A DNA stretch of 64,000 nucleotides. Origin: Tillandsia leiboldiana (Eukaryota > Streptophyta > Magnoliopsida > Poales > Bromeliaceae). Under the pieces are notes generated by a model. It made no database searches, had not been told where the DNA came from, and saw only the letters and a list, made by a program, of their open reading frames with translations. The translations under genes were made by a program, and so were the position numbers. This document shows positions 48,107-57,240 of the stretch, piece by piece. Each line of letters begins with the position of its first letter. Within the stretch, counting starts at the first letter, position 1. The stretch lies in NCBI GenBank assembly GCA_029204045.2, contig JAQNDB010000251.1, positions 42,247-106,246 on the forward strand, in the 5' to 3' direction.

Positions 48107-48517
48107 TGCACGCAAAACGGTGCACCTCCCTCGAGTCCGCACGCAAAACGGTGCACGTCCTCCAAGCCTGCACGCAAAACGATGCGCGTCACTAAAAACC
48201 CATACGTAAAAATGGTGCTCGCCACTTCAGCCGGCACGCAAAACGATGCGCGGCAACACGATCTGCACTCGAAACGGTGCATGTACCTCAAATCTGCACG
48301 CAAAACGGTGCATGTCTGACTGTAGGGTTGCACGCAAAACGGTGCATATTTTTTTTTTGCCCTGCATGAAAAATGATGCACAACATTAGAATCTACACGT
48401 AAAATGGTGCGCATTGGTCCAACCCGCACGCAAAACGGAGCATACCTCGCATTGGCACGCAAAACGAGGCGCGTCCAAAATGCCCGTGAAACTCGCGCAG
48501 TAAAACGGCACAGAAAA
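48107..48517. repeat. 31 bp-period array of TGCAC-GCAAAACG-GTGCA dyads
   Basis: Thirteen units whose GCAAAACG cores start at 48,112; 143; 174; 206; 238; 269; 300; 334; 368; 399; 430; 459 and 500. Spacing is 29-34 bp except the last (41). The dyad core (stem TGCAC/GTGCA, 8-nt loop) is conserved while the 13-15 bp spacers differ completely. Confidence 0.85.
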
Positions 48518-48711
48518 GTTGGGTCCCTAACATGCACGTGGGTATGGGGTCAAATCCAAAGTTCAAAAAGGAAATTATAAAACTGTGCCAAAAATACCGC
48601 AAAAATGACGAACGGCCTACCTCGACAGCGTCGTGTAGTCCATCTGACTTTTTGGAGCACTTTGCGCGCTCCACGAGATCGCCGCCGCGCCGTTCCAACC
48701 CACGAAATCCC

Positions 48712-48757
<46 letters not shown>

Positions 48758-48869
48758 GCTCGGTTGGAGAAGAAAATGGAGAAAAGAGGGTGGCTGTGCG
48801 GGGAGAGGGAAGAAAGAAGAAGAAGAGAAGAAGAGGGGGGTTTCATTGGACCCGGTGCACGAAGCCCCC

Positions 48870-48890
48870 CCAATGGGAGATCGCCACGTG
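48870..48890 (-). promoter_or_regulatory. CCAAT-N9-CCACG (ERSE-like) site in LTR E
   Basis: CCAAT, ten bases, CACGTG; on E's sense strand it reads CACGTGGC...ATTGG as in the Tekay array. A second G-box (49,016-49,021) has a decayed partner one base closer. Confidence 0.5.
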
Positions 48891-49605
48891 GCGTTCAAAT
48901 TTTGAATTTGAAATTCAAAATGCCTCCCCAAGCGCGCCTCCTGCGCTAGGCCCAACACCCGCGCGCCACATGGGCGTGCGACCCCACGCGGGCTGCTGCG
49001 ACCAGTGGGTGCTGCCACGTGGCGCCCCACGCGCGACCATAGTTTATTCGTTTTCGCCTCGTTTTCTATTCATTTCTCGCCCGTTTCCGTCCAAATTTGA
49101 CAGGCAGGTACGTTTCAGCTTAATTTACCACAGAAAATTTTAAATTTCCAGTTTGGGCCATTTCTGGGCCACCAAAAGCCTCGCTGTATCCAGAATCGCT
49201 GGCGGACCCCGTTCTCGCAATCCGGATATCCTATCAACCCGAAATTTTTACTGTGACCTTAAAACATAATTACGAAGCTCCCCAAATTTTCTCAGAATTT
49301 TTCGACACTGTTGGCGGAGCCCGTTTTCACTATCGGGTATCCGATCAACACGAAACTTTTTCTGTGGCCTTAAAACATATTTACGGGGCTCCGGTAATTT
49401 TCTCGGAATTTTCCGACACTGTGAATTTTCCACTAAAAATCTGGACCCCCTTTCTCAAATAAATTTTTAGATCTCTCCATTTTAACCCGATTTGGGGCCA
49501 ACTCGCGTCCAAATGTTCCTTACTTCCCCAACTTTCATAACAATAGTATTTTATACCATTTTTTTATTTACATTAATTTATATACCAAAATTTCGGTTCA
49601 CTACA

Positions 49606-50443
49606 TTCTACCCCCCTTAAAATAAGTTTCGTCCTCGAAACTTGAGTCACATCTCGACTCCTACTTGATCAAGAGGGGGAAGAATTTGCCCTCACTACTG
49701 GGCTCACTGAACCTCGTGACCGGCATCATATTGCCTGCTCGCCGAGACTACACGAGCAACTCGTTCACGAATTCCTATCTCAATCCAGGGACAAACTCAG
49801 ACCTAGTGTCTGGCCACTTTCACCAAATAGGTGAGAGACACAGTTGAGCACTTGCTCTCTCAATTTGCCACTAATGACCCAATCTTTATTTGCGAAATTT
49901 CCACTTTAATTCCGCCGTCATTCTTTCACAACGAGGTTGCATCTGCAACAATTACATTTACCGCATATTCTTTCCAATCGCTCCCCTGCCTAATGTGGAG
50001 GGCAAAGGCCAATCCACAAGTCCTCAGCTATCACGCACGCTGCTAGTGCTCTAAATCCACAGGTTATCATCTAACCCGACATCTCAGACTACTAATAGGT
50101 TCACAGACCACGGTCAAATAGGGGCCTATAGCCCAAAACTAGTCCACAGACCCAATCGTCAAACGGGTAGATCCACACTTAGGATTACTCCCCCAACACT
50201 CCCACTAGGAGCTACAATACCTCAATCATCACTAGCCCTACGGCCTGATCACATCACACACTCTCAGTGTACTAACAGCCTCAAGGCTCACACGTGGCAT
50301 TCCACGTTCCCGGGTCATCGCTCGGACTACCGCCCCGACCAAATCTCTATCATGCCCCGCCATCAGGTTTCGGGCCGCTGTCTCTCACAGCTGACTGCGC
50401 CTGCCCACTGGGCTACAGGCCCACAGTCCACAAACATGGTCCA
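49606..50443 (-). mobile_element. Interior of element E, left part (non-coding)
   Basis: Polypurine tract on minus at 49,606-49,618, GTTTCGAGGACGAAAC at 49,626-49,641, then no open frame. Short hairpins continue, for example ACGTGG/CCACGT 50,292, GCTGT/ACAGC 50,377 and TGGGC/GCCCA 50,409. Split at GTCCA by the Tekay element and resumed at 62,008. E looks non-autonomous. Confidence 0.6.
50439..50443. repeat. Target duplication GTCCA, left copy
   Basis: GTCCA directly precedes TGTAGTGG of the Tekay LTR and is repeated at 62,003-62,007 after the right LTR. Confidence 0.95.
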
Positions 50444-50770
50444 TGTAGTGGCCCTGGTTCCCATGCAGCGTTCTTCCGATGAATCCACTGTTGGAGCACC
50501 TAGTGTTGGTGTATCTGGCCCATGGTGCATCAACGGGATGCCACACATGGACCCTGTGTGTGTTTATTTGCTGTGTTGGCTTTCGGCTGGGTTTGCCGAA
50601 ATTTCGGAAAAGAATTAGGCCAAACAGAGGTCGGAAATGGATTCAGCACGGAAAAACGCTTGAAAACGGCTATTTGCTTGTTAAATTCTGAGTCCGGATG
50701 CCCAAAAACGGACTCCCGGAAGTTTATCGCGCATTTCGGTGCATGGGAACAGCCGTGGACCAGCCCCTGC

Positions 50771-51299
50771 CACGTGGCAGCTTCTGATTGGGCCGGCGCA
50801 TACCGCTCGGTCCACAGAGCTTGGGCGCTGGTGCATGGACCGGCGCCTGGACACGTGGCGGCTGCCCATTGGCGGGCTCACGCGACTCGGTCCACGGGGG
50901 CGCGCGGTTGGTGCAGTGGACCGGGGCGGGCCACGTGGCTTCTTCTGGTTGGTCGGTCCATACGCACCAGGCGTATGCGACGTGGCACAGTCCACGTGGC
51001 AGACGCCGGTTGGCGGGTCAACGCACGCGCGACAGCGCGTGGACCGCGCCGGGCGCGGCGCACGATGGACCCGCCGGGCCACGTGTCGCCCGCTGGTTGG
51101 CGGGCGCAGCGACCCGGGTGGGCCGCCGTGAACCGCGGCCCGTGGTCGCTGCCGTGGACTGCGCTCCACGTGGCGCGCCTTGATTGGTGGGCGCATGTGC
51201 GCCGGGCGCGGGGAGCGCGGGGCCGGACACGTGGCGGCCATCGGGTGGCCCCGCACCGCTGTCCCCTGTTCGGGGGGACACGTGGCGGCACCGGATCAA
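50771..51299 (+). promoter_or_regulatory. ERSE-like module array, Tekay 5' LTR
   Basis: G-boxes at 50,771; 50,852; 50,932; 50,993; 51,080; 51,167; 51,228; 51,279. ATTGG follows after exactly 10 bases at the 1st, 2nd and 6th, and GTTGG at the same spacing at the 3rd, 4th and 5th. The last two have lost the CCAAT half. Surrounding repeat units also carry GGTCCAC and GTGGACC in inverted pairs. Confidence 0.7.
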
Positions 51300-51302
51300 T
51301 CC

Positions 51303-51345
51303 GGGCGCGCACAGTGTTGGGCCGGGCCCAACACTGTAGGCGCCC
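51303..51345. repeat. 43 bp imperfect palindrome upstream of TATA
   Basis: Arms ACAGTGTTGGGCC and GGCCCAACACTGT are perfectly complementary around a single G. The pairing resumes after a 2 bp mismatch with GGGCGC/GCGCCC. The right LTR keeps the GTTGGGCC/GGCCCAAC core only. Confidence 0.85.
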
Positions 51346-51412
51346 GATTGTCCCGGGCGCCCGAATTGGGCCCGAAAGGCCCATTGACCTTCTTTTTCCG
51401 GGCTGCTTCGGG

Positions 51413-51434
51413 TGAGGCCTATAAAAAGGCCTCA
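51413..51434 (+). promoter_or_regulatory. TATA box flanked by a 7 bp inverted repeat
   Basis: TGAGGCC, TATAAAAA, GGCCTCA. The TATA box occupies the loop. In the 3' LTR (59,792-59,813) the arms are identical and the loop reads TTATAAAA. Confidence 0.75.
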
Positions 51435-53618
51435 AGGGGCCTCGTTTTGGAGCTTTTCCCGAAAGCTTTTCACTTGGAGCCCTTCACCAAATTTCTTCCT
51501 CTCCCTCTTGTGCATCTTTTGGCGAAGGATCAGAATTTTTGGAGGCGGCGACGACGGCGACTTCTGCATCGGGGTGCGGAGCGACGATTTACTGTTGGAG
51601 GCCCATTTTCGTCGCAGTTTAGTCTGGGAGGTCTACCGGGCTACCCCGACGTTATTTTTGGACGATTTCTGCGGTGACGGTTTCGTAATAGGTAAATCTA
51701 CTTTTTCCGTGTTGGACACTTTTTCTGGATCCGAGCTTTTCTTGGGGTTCTGGGTACATTTTTAACCCCCTTTGCGAATGTTGGTTGATTTGGACAGCAC
51801 CTACTTGTCGGATTTTTATCTCCTCATCCGGACATCGGAATTCGACGTTTCAGGACTCTATCGACATCTACTCTTCGCGAGGATCGCCGTCATATTTTTA
51901 TTGGAATTTTTGGAGGAAGTTTTTCAGGTGAAAATTTCGTGTGAATGGGACTGTTCATCACAGATTTTGGGATTTTGGAATTTGTGTGGATTAAAGTGTA
52001 ATTTTGGTGTATGTTTGTACCCAGGAGTTTGTGAGCACTTCTACCGTGTTGTTGGCTTGGTGGGATTTGTGATTTGACAGTTGTGGGCTTTCTCAGCTGT
52101 ACGATTCCGGACATCTAGCACTTTCAGGTGGGTGACCTTGCTTCCAAGAACTCTGGGCTGTGTACTAATTCTATGTGTGTAGGATCATGCATGTTAGAAA
52201 TTGGAGTATTAGCATGTGTAAAACTGTATGTTGTATCTTGTATATCTGTTGATGAATCTTTTGATTCCTACTCTATGTTAAGTAATGAAATCTTGGAATT
52301 TGACCTAGCACCCCTGTCATATGTATCATGTTCAGCCAGTCTGTAGAAAAACTCCAACTTGGGCTAGGTTTTTACTGCTCTAGACATTCCACATCACGAT
52401 ACTTCATTTCACTATGGACTTAGCTTTTCCTCGCCCGAGTTGTGGGCCGAGAGGTCGGGTGGTTGTGGGATGCATTTGCACTCGTGTCTGGGGACCGAGT
52501 GGAGTTGATAGCAGTCTGTAGATTTGATTTCTTTGGGAGAGTGATAGTGATGGTAGATCTGGGTTCTTGGAAACTGTCAGAGAGACAGTGAGTTTCAGCT
52601 GTGTAGATTCCAGCCAGTGAGTGAGTCAGTGATTTGTTTGGTAGTCGGTCTTATTGATCGAGGATTGGATCATAGCCTGCATGAGCCACATTTGAGCTTT
52701 ACAGAGATACTTTACAGTGATACTTATGGGTTACTTTGACTCGAGCGGGTCGCTCCCCTCGAGTGCCACTCCGGAGTAGGCGAGACCGGGTTGTGTACCG
52801 GCGTGAGTTTGAGATGTTCTTTGGCGACTTGTTGTTGCATTGGTCCCTCTGGCTGTGCTTTCGTTGGCAGCCACGGACGCCCTACGTAAGTCCGCTCCTC
52901 CGGGACGTAACGGCAGTAGGTTGGCGCAGGTTTGACTGGACCCGTTGTGGCAGTCAGTTTTGATTGGGTGATCAGGGAGGAGAGTTAGTTGTGGCATTAT
53001 GTTCTTTCTGTTCCACTGTTGAGCATCTAGATAGAGGCATAGTAGCTGTAGAGTTACCTTTCCCAGCTTTCCTTATAGCACTGCATATGTTACTTTTGCC
53101 TCTGGTAGACTTAGTGGGCAGACCGTCGGGCTTGTTGGCGGCACCCACTGAGAACTACTGTGGGATGTAGTTCTCACACCCGTCGTGGTGTTTTCTCCCC
53201 AGGGACTTCTGCTCCGGTTCCTGCAGCTCTTGTTGCTGATCCAGCTCCTTCTGACCGAGGTAAGGGCGTCGCGAGATAGATCCCCTCATGTCATCTTCAG
53301 TGTGTGAGTAGATGTACCCCAGTACCATTTTGGTGTGTGTTATGTCGAGTGACTGTTGTAGTGAGGTTTTGAGTTGTACCTTTTTTTCCTGCTTTTCTGA
53401 GAGACTCTTGTATTCTGGTGAGATTGGTCTGTATGCTTGTGAGTTGTAGTTTATTTTATGTATTTTATTCCAGCTTTTCTCTTTCAGCTCTGATATCTGC
53501 TAGTGTAGATGTTTCCTTGCAGGTTAGTCGCTACGCCTATACGGGGCTTCCCGTATGGGCGGCGGATCTGTTGGCGAGCCGGGGCGCAGTATCGCCCCCG
53601 GGGCGTGACAGATTAGAG

Positions 53619-53630
53619 TGGTATCAGAGC
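53619..53630 (+). other. Primer-binding site of the Tekay element
   Basis: TGGTATCAGAGC, eight bases (GATTAGAG) after the 5' LTR, complementary to initiator tRNA-Met. Confidence 0.95.
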
Positions 53631-53789
53631 CTAGGATGTAGGTCTTGGAGGACTTAGGAACCCTAGGCTTGTGGTTGGACCCTAGGATGACTCGCGTGAG
53701 AGCCGTGATTTTAGCGAGAGTCCTGATTGGATTTCTAACTCTCCCGAGCGGTTCGGGGTGAGCGATTGACATGTCTTCCTTCGGTGGCA

Positions 53790-53815
53790 ACTATGTTGGC
53801 TGCAGACAACATAGT
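53790..53815 (+). other. Leader hairpin with palindromic CTGCAG loop
   Basis: Nine-bp perfect stem ACTATGTTG/CAACATAGT around loop GCTGCAGA, 94 bp upstream of the gag ATG. The palindromic loop is what a kissing-loop dimerisation site would need. A related hairpin with a compensated stem is in element B (18,306-18,325). Confidence 0.6.
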
Positions 53816-53908
53816 ACTTCGGAAAGGGGGACATGCCTTCTGACTTTCGCTAGATTGGGTCGAGAGATGATTTCGGTTCTGATTGTTTGCCTTGTCCCTC
53901 AGGTGGGG

Positions 53909-55327
53909 ATGCCTCCTCGACGCTCGATGGTGACGCGTTCGCAGCCTTCGTCCTCTGAGCCCGAGCAGGAGGACTCGGGGCAGGGACAGCAGAGCGAGGT
54001 TTTGGAGCTCCGTGCCCAGATGGCACAGTTGGCTGAGGCGTCTCGACGCCAGGAGGAGGCTGTGAGTCGGTTGACGCTCTTGTTGGAGCAGAGAGCGCAG
54101 CCGGCGGTTGTACCCCCTGAGAGTTCTCCGGTGCCTTCTTCCCCTGTTGTTGCACCCCCGGTTGTGCAGCCTGCACCAGCAGTTCCGGCTGAGCCAGTTT
54201 CCAGTAGGCCACCGTCTGGGACGACGGGATCTTTGACTTTGGCAGAGCAGCAGGTTTTGGTGGGTCTTTTGTTGAGGTTTCGCAAGTTTGATCCACCCCG
54301 CTTTTCGGGCATGAGTGCTGAGCCGTGGGCGGCTGAGTCTTGGGTTACGGCCATGGAGCGCCATTTCGAGAGCCTTTTTATTGATGAGAGGTTTCGAGTT
54401 CTATTGGCTACTCATTTTCTGGAGAGCAACGCTGAGGCATGGTGGCGGCGTGTGCGACCCGCAGGTCCGCCTGGGACCCAGTTTATCTCATGGGCAGAGT
54501 TTCGCGGTATGCTTCTTGGGGCCTTCTTTCCCGAGAGTGTTCGGCAGAGTTTGGAGGAGCAGCTGAGGAGCCTCCGCCAGGGTGATAGGCCTGTACATGT
54601 GTACATCGCCGATTTCAATCGGCTGTTAGCTTGTATGCCCCACGTGGCCAGAGATGAGACCCACCGGATCTACATGTTCGAGAGAGGGTTGCGTCGGGAC
54701 ATTTATCAGTTGGTCCGCTCCCTCAGATTACAGACCTTGGAGGCCTCGATGGAGCAGGCACTTTATGTGGAGAGTGGTGAGGCCGTGATGGCAGAGGTGA
54801 CTCCAGCGCCCGTGGTGACTCCTGGGGCGAAGCGCCCGGCGCTGTTTGAGGAGGGGCAGTCGAGTAGACAGGGACCCCCGAGACCACCCCGTTTCCACTC
54901 TCAGGGACGGGGGTATCAGGGGCGGCAGAGATCTGGGGGATCTCGTCAGTTCCAGCAGCAGCAGCAGCAGCGTCGACCACCTCGACAGCAGCAGTCTTCG
55001 CAGCAGTAGCAGTCTTCGCAGCAGCAGCAGACTTCGCGACAGCCGCGCCCTGATCGTTGTGTCATTTGTGGAGGACCGCACCCACCGGCCCAGTGCCCGC
55101 AGAGTCAGGGCCGCTGCTTCCGTTGCGGGCAGACCGGTCACTTCGCGAGGGCGTGCCCCAGGGCAGGTTACCCAGCTCCTTCATCAGCTTCTGCATCCTT
55201 CATTCCTCGTCAGTCAGCAGGACCTTCGGCGGCCTCAGGTAGGCCAGACTTTGCTTCATCGTCCTCGCGACAGCCAGAGCGACATCCCCCGGCGCCGAGC
55301 GGTCGAGTCTATGCCGCTCAGGTAGAG
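53909..55327 (+). pseudogene. gag: gag of the Tekay element (one internal stop)
   Basis: Start chosen at MPPRRSMVTRSQ (53,909), the usual gag start of this lineage; upstream in-frame codons belong to the leader. The first ~60 residues are Ser/Glu/Gln-rich, with a leucine-rich helical segment (ELRAQMAQLAEAS), then a Pro/Val-rich linker. The Ty3 capsid domain follows from about LLRFRKFDPPRFSG through the WWRRV segment and the RQGDRPVHVYIADFNRL segment. An Arg/Gln-rich region contains a TAG at 55,007-55,009. Past it the same frame continues with two zinc knuckles (CVICGG...CP near 55,058; CFRCGQTGHFARAC near 55,111). The stop separates capsid from nucleocapsid. It may be a mutation in a CAG-repeat tract. 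Confidence 0.85.
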
Positions 55328-55950
55328 GATGCTACAGCGGCAGAGCATGTCGTCGCAGGTATTATTTTGATTTCTGCAGTTCGTACTCGTACTCTCTTTG
55401 ATACCGGTGCATCGCATTCTTTTATCAGTAGAGCATTTGCATCCCTTCATGGTATAGAGGTAGTTTCTTTGTCGCATGCATTAGAGGTTCAGATACCAGA
55501 TCATGTCTTGCATGTCGAGGAGTATTGTAGGGATTGCCCTGTGCAGTTGGGATCCTGGATTTTGCCGGCAGACTTGCTTGTCTTGCGGCAGCTCCAGGAT
55601 TTCGACGTCGTGCTAGGTATGGATTGGTTGTCGAGGTACTATGCTGTTATAGACTGCAGAGAGAGGACGGTGACCCTCCGCGAGCCTGGACAGGAGGTGT
55701 TCGTCTTCAGAGGCTGCCAGAGCACCTTCTTTGCGATGACTGTTTCTTCGGCGAGGGCTAGGCGGATGATTAGTAGGGGCTGCACCGCTTTCTTAGCGAC
55801 GATTGTGGAGGTGCCTACGGCGGCACCGGGACTCGAGGATATTCCTGTTGTCCGCGAGTTCCCAGATGTGTTTCCCCCTGAGTTGACGACGATGCCGCCG
55901 GAGAGGGAGGTGGAGTTTGTGATTGATGTGGTATCGGGAACCGCACCAAT
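55328..55950 (+). pseudogene. pro: Aspartic protease region of the Tekay polyprotein
   Basis: In the same frame as gag. Retropepsin motif LFDTGASHSF with the catalytic Asp at 55,400-55,402, a second hydrophobic motif VVLGMDWLSRY about 70 residues on, and the conserved link VREFPDVFPPEL before RT. The frame is lost by a one-base deletion near 55,950, just before the conserved MAPAEL segment, so RT is read in another frame. Confidence 0.85.
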
Positions 55951-57240
55951 CTCAAGGCGCCTTATAGGATGGCACCTGCCGAGTTGAGGGAGTTGAAGGC
56001 CCAGCTTCAGGATCTTATGGATAGGGGCTTTGTCAGGCCTAGTGTTTCTCCGTGGGGAGCGCCAGTTTTATTTGTGAAGAAGAAGGATGGGTCGCTTCGT
56101 TTGTGTGTGGATTATCGGGAGTTGAATAAAGTGACCATCCGGAACAAGTACCCCCTACCTCGGATTGATGATCTGTTTGACCAGTTGCAGGGAGCCTCAG
56201 TGTTTTCGAAGATTGATCTTCAGTCAGGTTACCACCAGTTGAGGGTGAGGGCCGAGGACATCCCCAAGACGGCTTTTCGATCCCGGTATGGGCATTATGA
56301 GTTTACGGTTATGCCGTTTGGTTTGACTAATGCCCCAGCTGCATTCATGGATTTGATGAACCGGGTATTTCAGCCGTACTTGGACTTGTTTGTGGTGGTG
56401 TTCATTGATGACATCTTGATCTACTCCCGGAACGATGTGGATCATGAGGAGCACTTGAGGATAGTGCTGCAGCTTCTACGTGAGAAGAAGCTGTATGCCA
56501 AGCTTAAGAAGTGCGAGTTCTGGCTTCGGGAGGTTGCATTCTTGGGCCACTTGGTATCAGCCGCAGGAGTGGCAGTTGACCCGACGAAGATCGATACAGT
56601 TCGGGATTGGCCGAGACCGACGACGGTGACGGAGGTCCGGAGCTTCCTGGGCTTGGCAGGCTACTACCGTCGGTTTGTAGAGGGCTTTGCGAAGCTCTCT
56701 ACTCCCCTGACCTGTTTGACTAGGAAGGGGATGAGGTTCATTTGGACTGAGCAGTGTCAGCGGAGTTTTGAGGAACTAAAGAGGAGACTGATTTCAGCAC
56801 CAGTTCTTACACTGCCAGTGATGGGAGATGGCTACGTGATTTACAGTGACGCCTCGCACAGCGGTTTGGGTTGTGTCTTGATGCAGCATGGGAGGGTAAT
56901 TGCTTATGCTTCACGGCAATTAAAGGATTATGAGAAGAATTACCCTACTCATGATTTAGAGCTTGCGGCTGTGGTGTTTGCATTGAAGCTGTGGCGGCAT
57001 TACCTCTACGGTGAGCATTGTGAGATCTACACAGATCATAAGAGCTTAAAGTATCTGTTTACTCAAAAGGAGCTGAACCTGAGGCAACGCCGGTGGTTGG
57101 AGTTACTGAAGGATTACGATGTGAGTATCCTCTATCATCCCGGCAAGGCCAATGTGGTAGCAGATGCTTTGAGTCGGAGGTCAGTGCAGAGCTTGAGCAT
57201 GTTGGTCACGCAGCAGGCCCCGTTGATTGAGCAGTTGAGG
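55951..57240 (+). pseudogene. pol: Reverse transcriptase and RNase H of the Tekay element
   Basis: Continuous open frame from 55,969. RT motifs in order: KKDGSLRLCVDYRELNKVT, DLQSGYHQ, MPFGLTNAPAAF and the active site FIDD (56,401-56,412, Tyr replaced by Phe as is usual in plant Ty3), then thumb segment FLGHLVSAAGV. RNase H follows, with catalytic acidic residues in YSDAS (about 56,848), LELAAV, YTDHKSL and ADALSR (about 57,163-57,177). All catalytic residues are present, so this portion itself is undamaged; only its connection to gag and to the end of integrase is broken. Confidence 0.93.

Larger units (their letters stand above)
45340..49605 (-). mobile_element. Element E: 3' LTR, 4,266 bp, hairpin-rich
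   Basis: Plus-strand start TGTCACGCCCCGAG and end CACTACA, so minus strand TGTAGTG...CTCGGGGCGTGACA. The same terminal bases as Tekay and A/B indicate a Ty3 element. Polypurine tract AAGGGGGGTAGAA abuts its right end, so the body extends right. Contents in plus order: GC-rich end, a 1.8 kb region packed with short hairpins (46,120-47,900), a 31 bp-period dyad array (48,107-48,517), a (TC)n run (48,717-48,753), a CCAAT-N9-CCACG site (48,870), and AT-rich U3. Open frames inside are not genes. Confidence 0.8.
50444..53610 (+). repeat. 5' LTR of the Tekay element (3,167 bp)
   Basis: TGTAGTGGCCC to GGGGCGTGACA. ERSE-like array at 50,771-51,300, a 43 bp imperfect palindrome at 51,303-51,345, a TATA box inside an inverted repeat at 51,413-51,434, and about 2.1 kb of R-U5 downstream. 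It differs from the 3' LTR by scattered substitutions and many one- or two-base indels. Confidence 0.95.

Noticed and set aside
48107..48517. CRISPR-like array (short repeats with different spacers)
   Set aside because: Eukaryotic LTR context, degenerate repeats, no cas genes. The repeats are dyad cores of a minisatellite.
50522..51415. 297-codon open frame, with a ~390-codon counterpart near 59,152-60,324
   Set aside because: They are inside the Tekay LTRs over the G-box array. Frames are not preserved between the two LTRs, and composition follows GC bias.
56224..56454. Minus-strand open frame inside RT and similar frames over gag-pol
   Set aside because: Shadows of the well-supported plus-strand gag-pol coding sequence.
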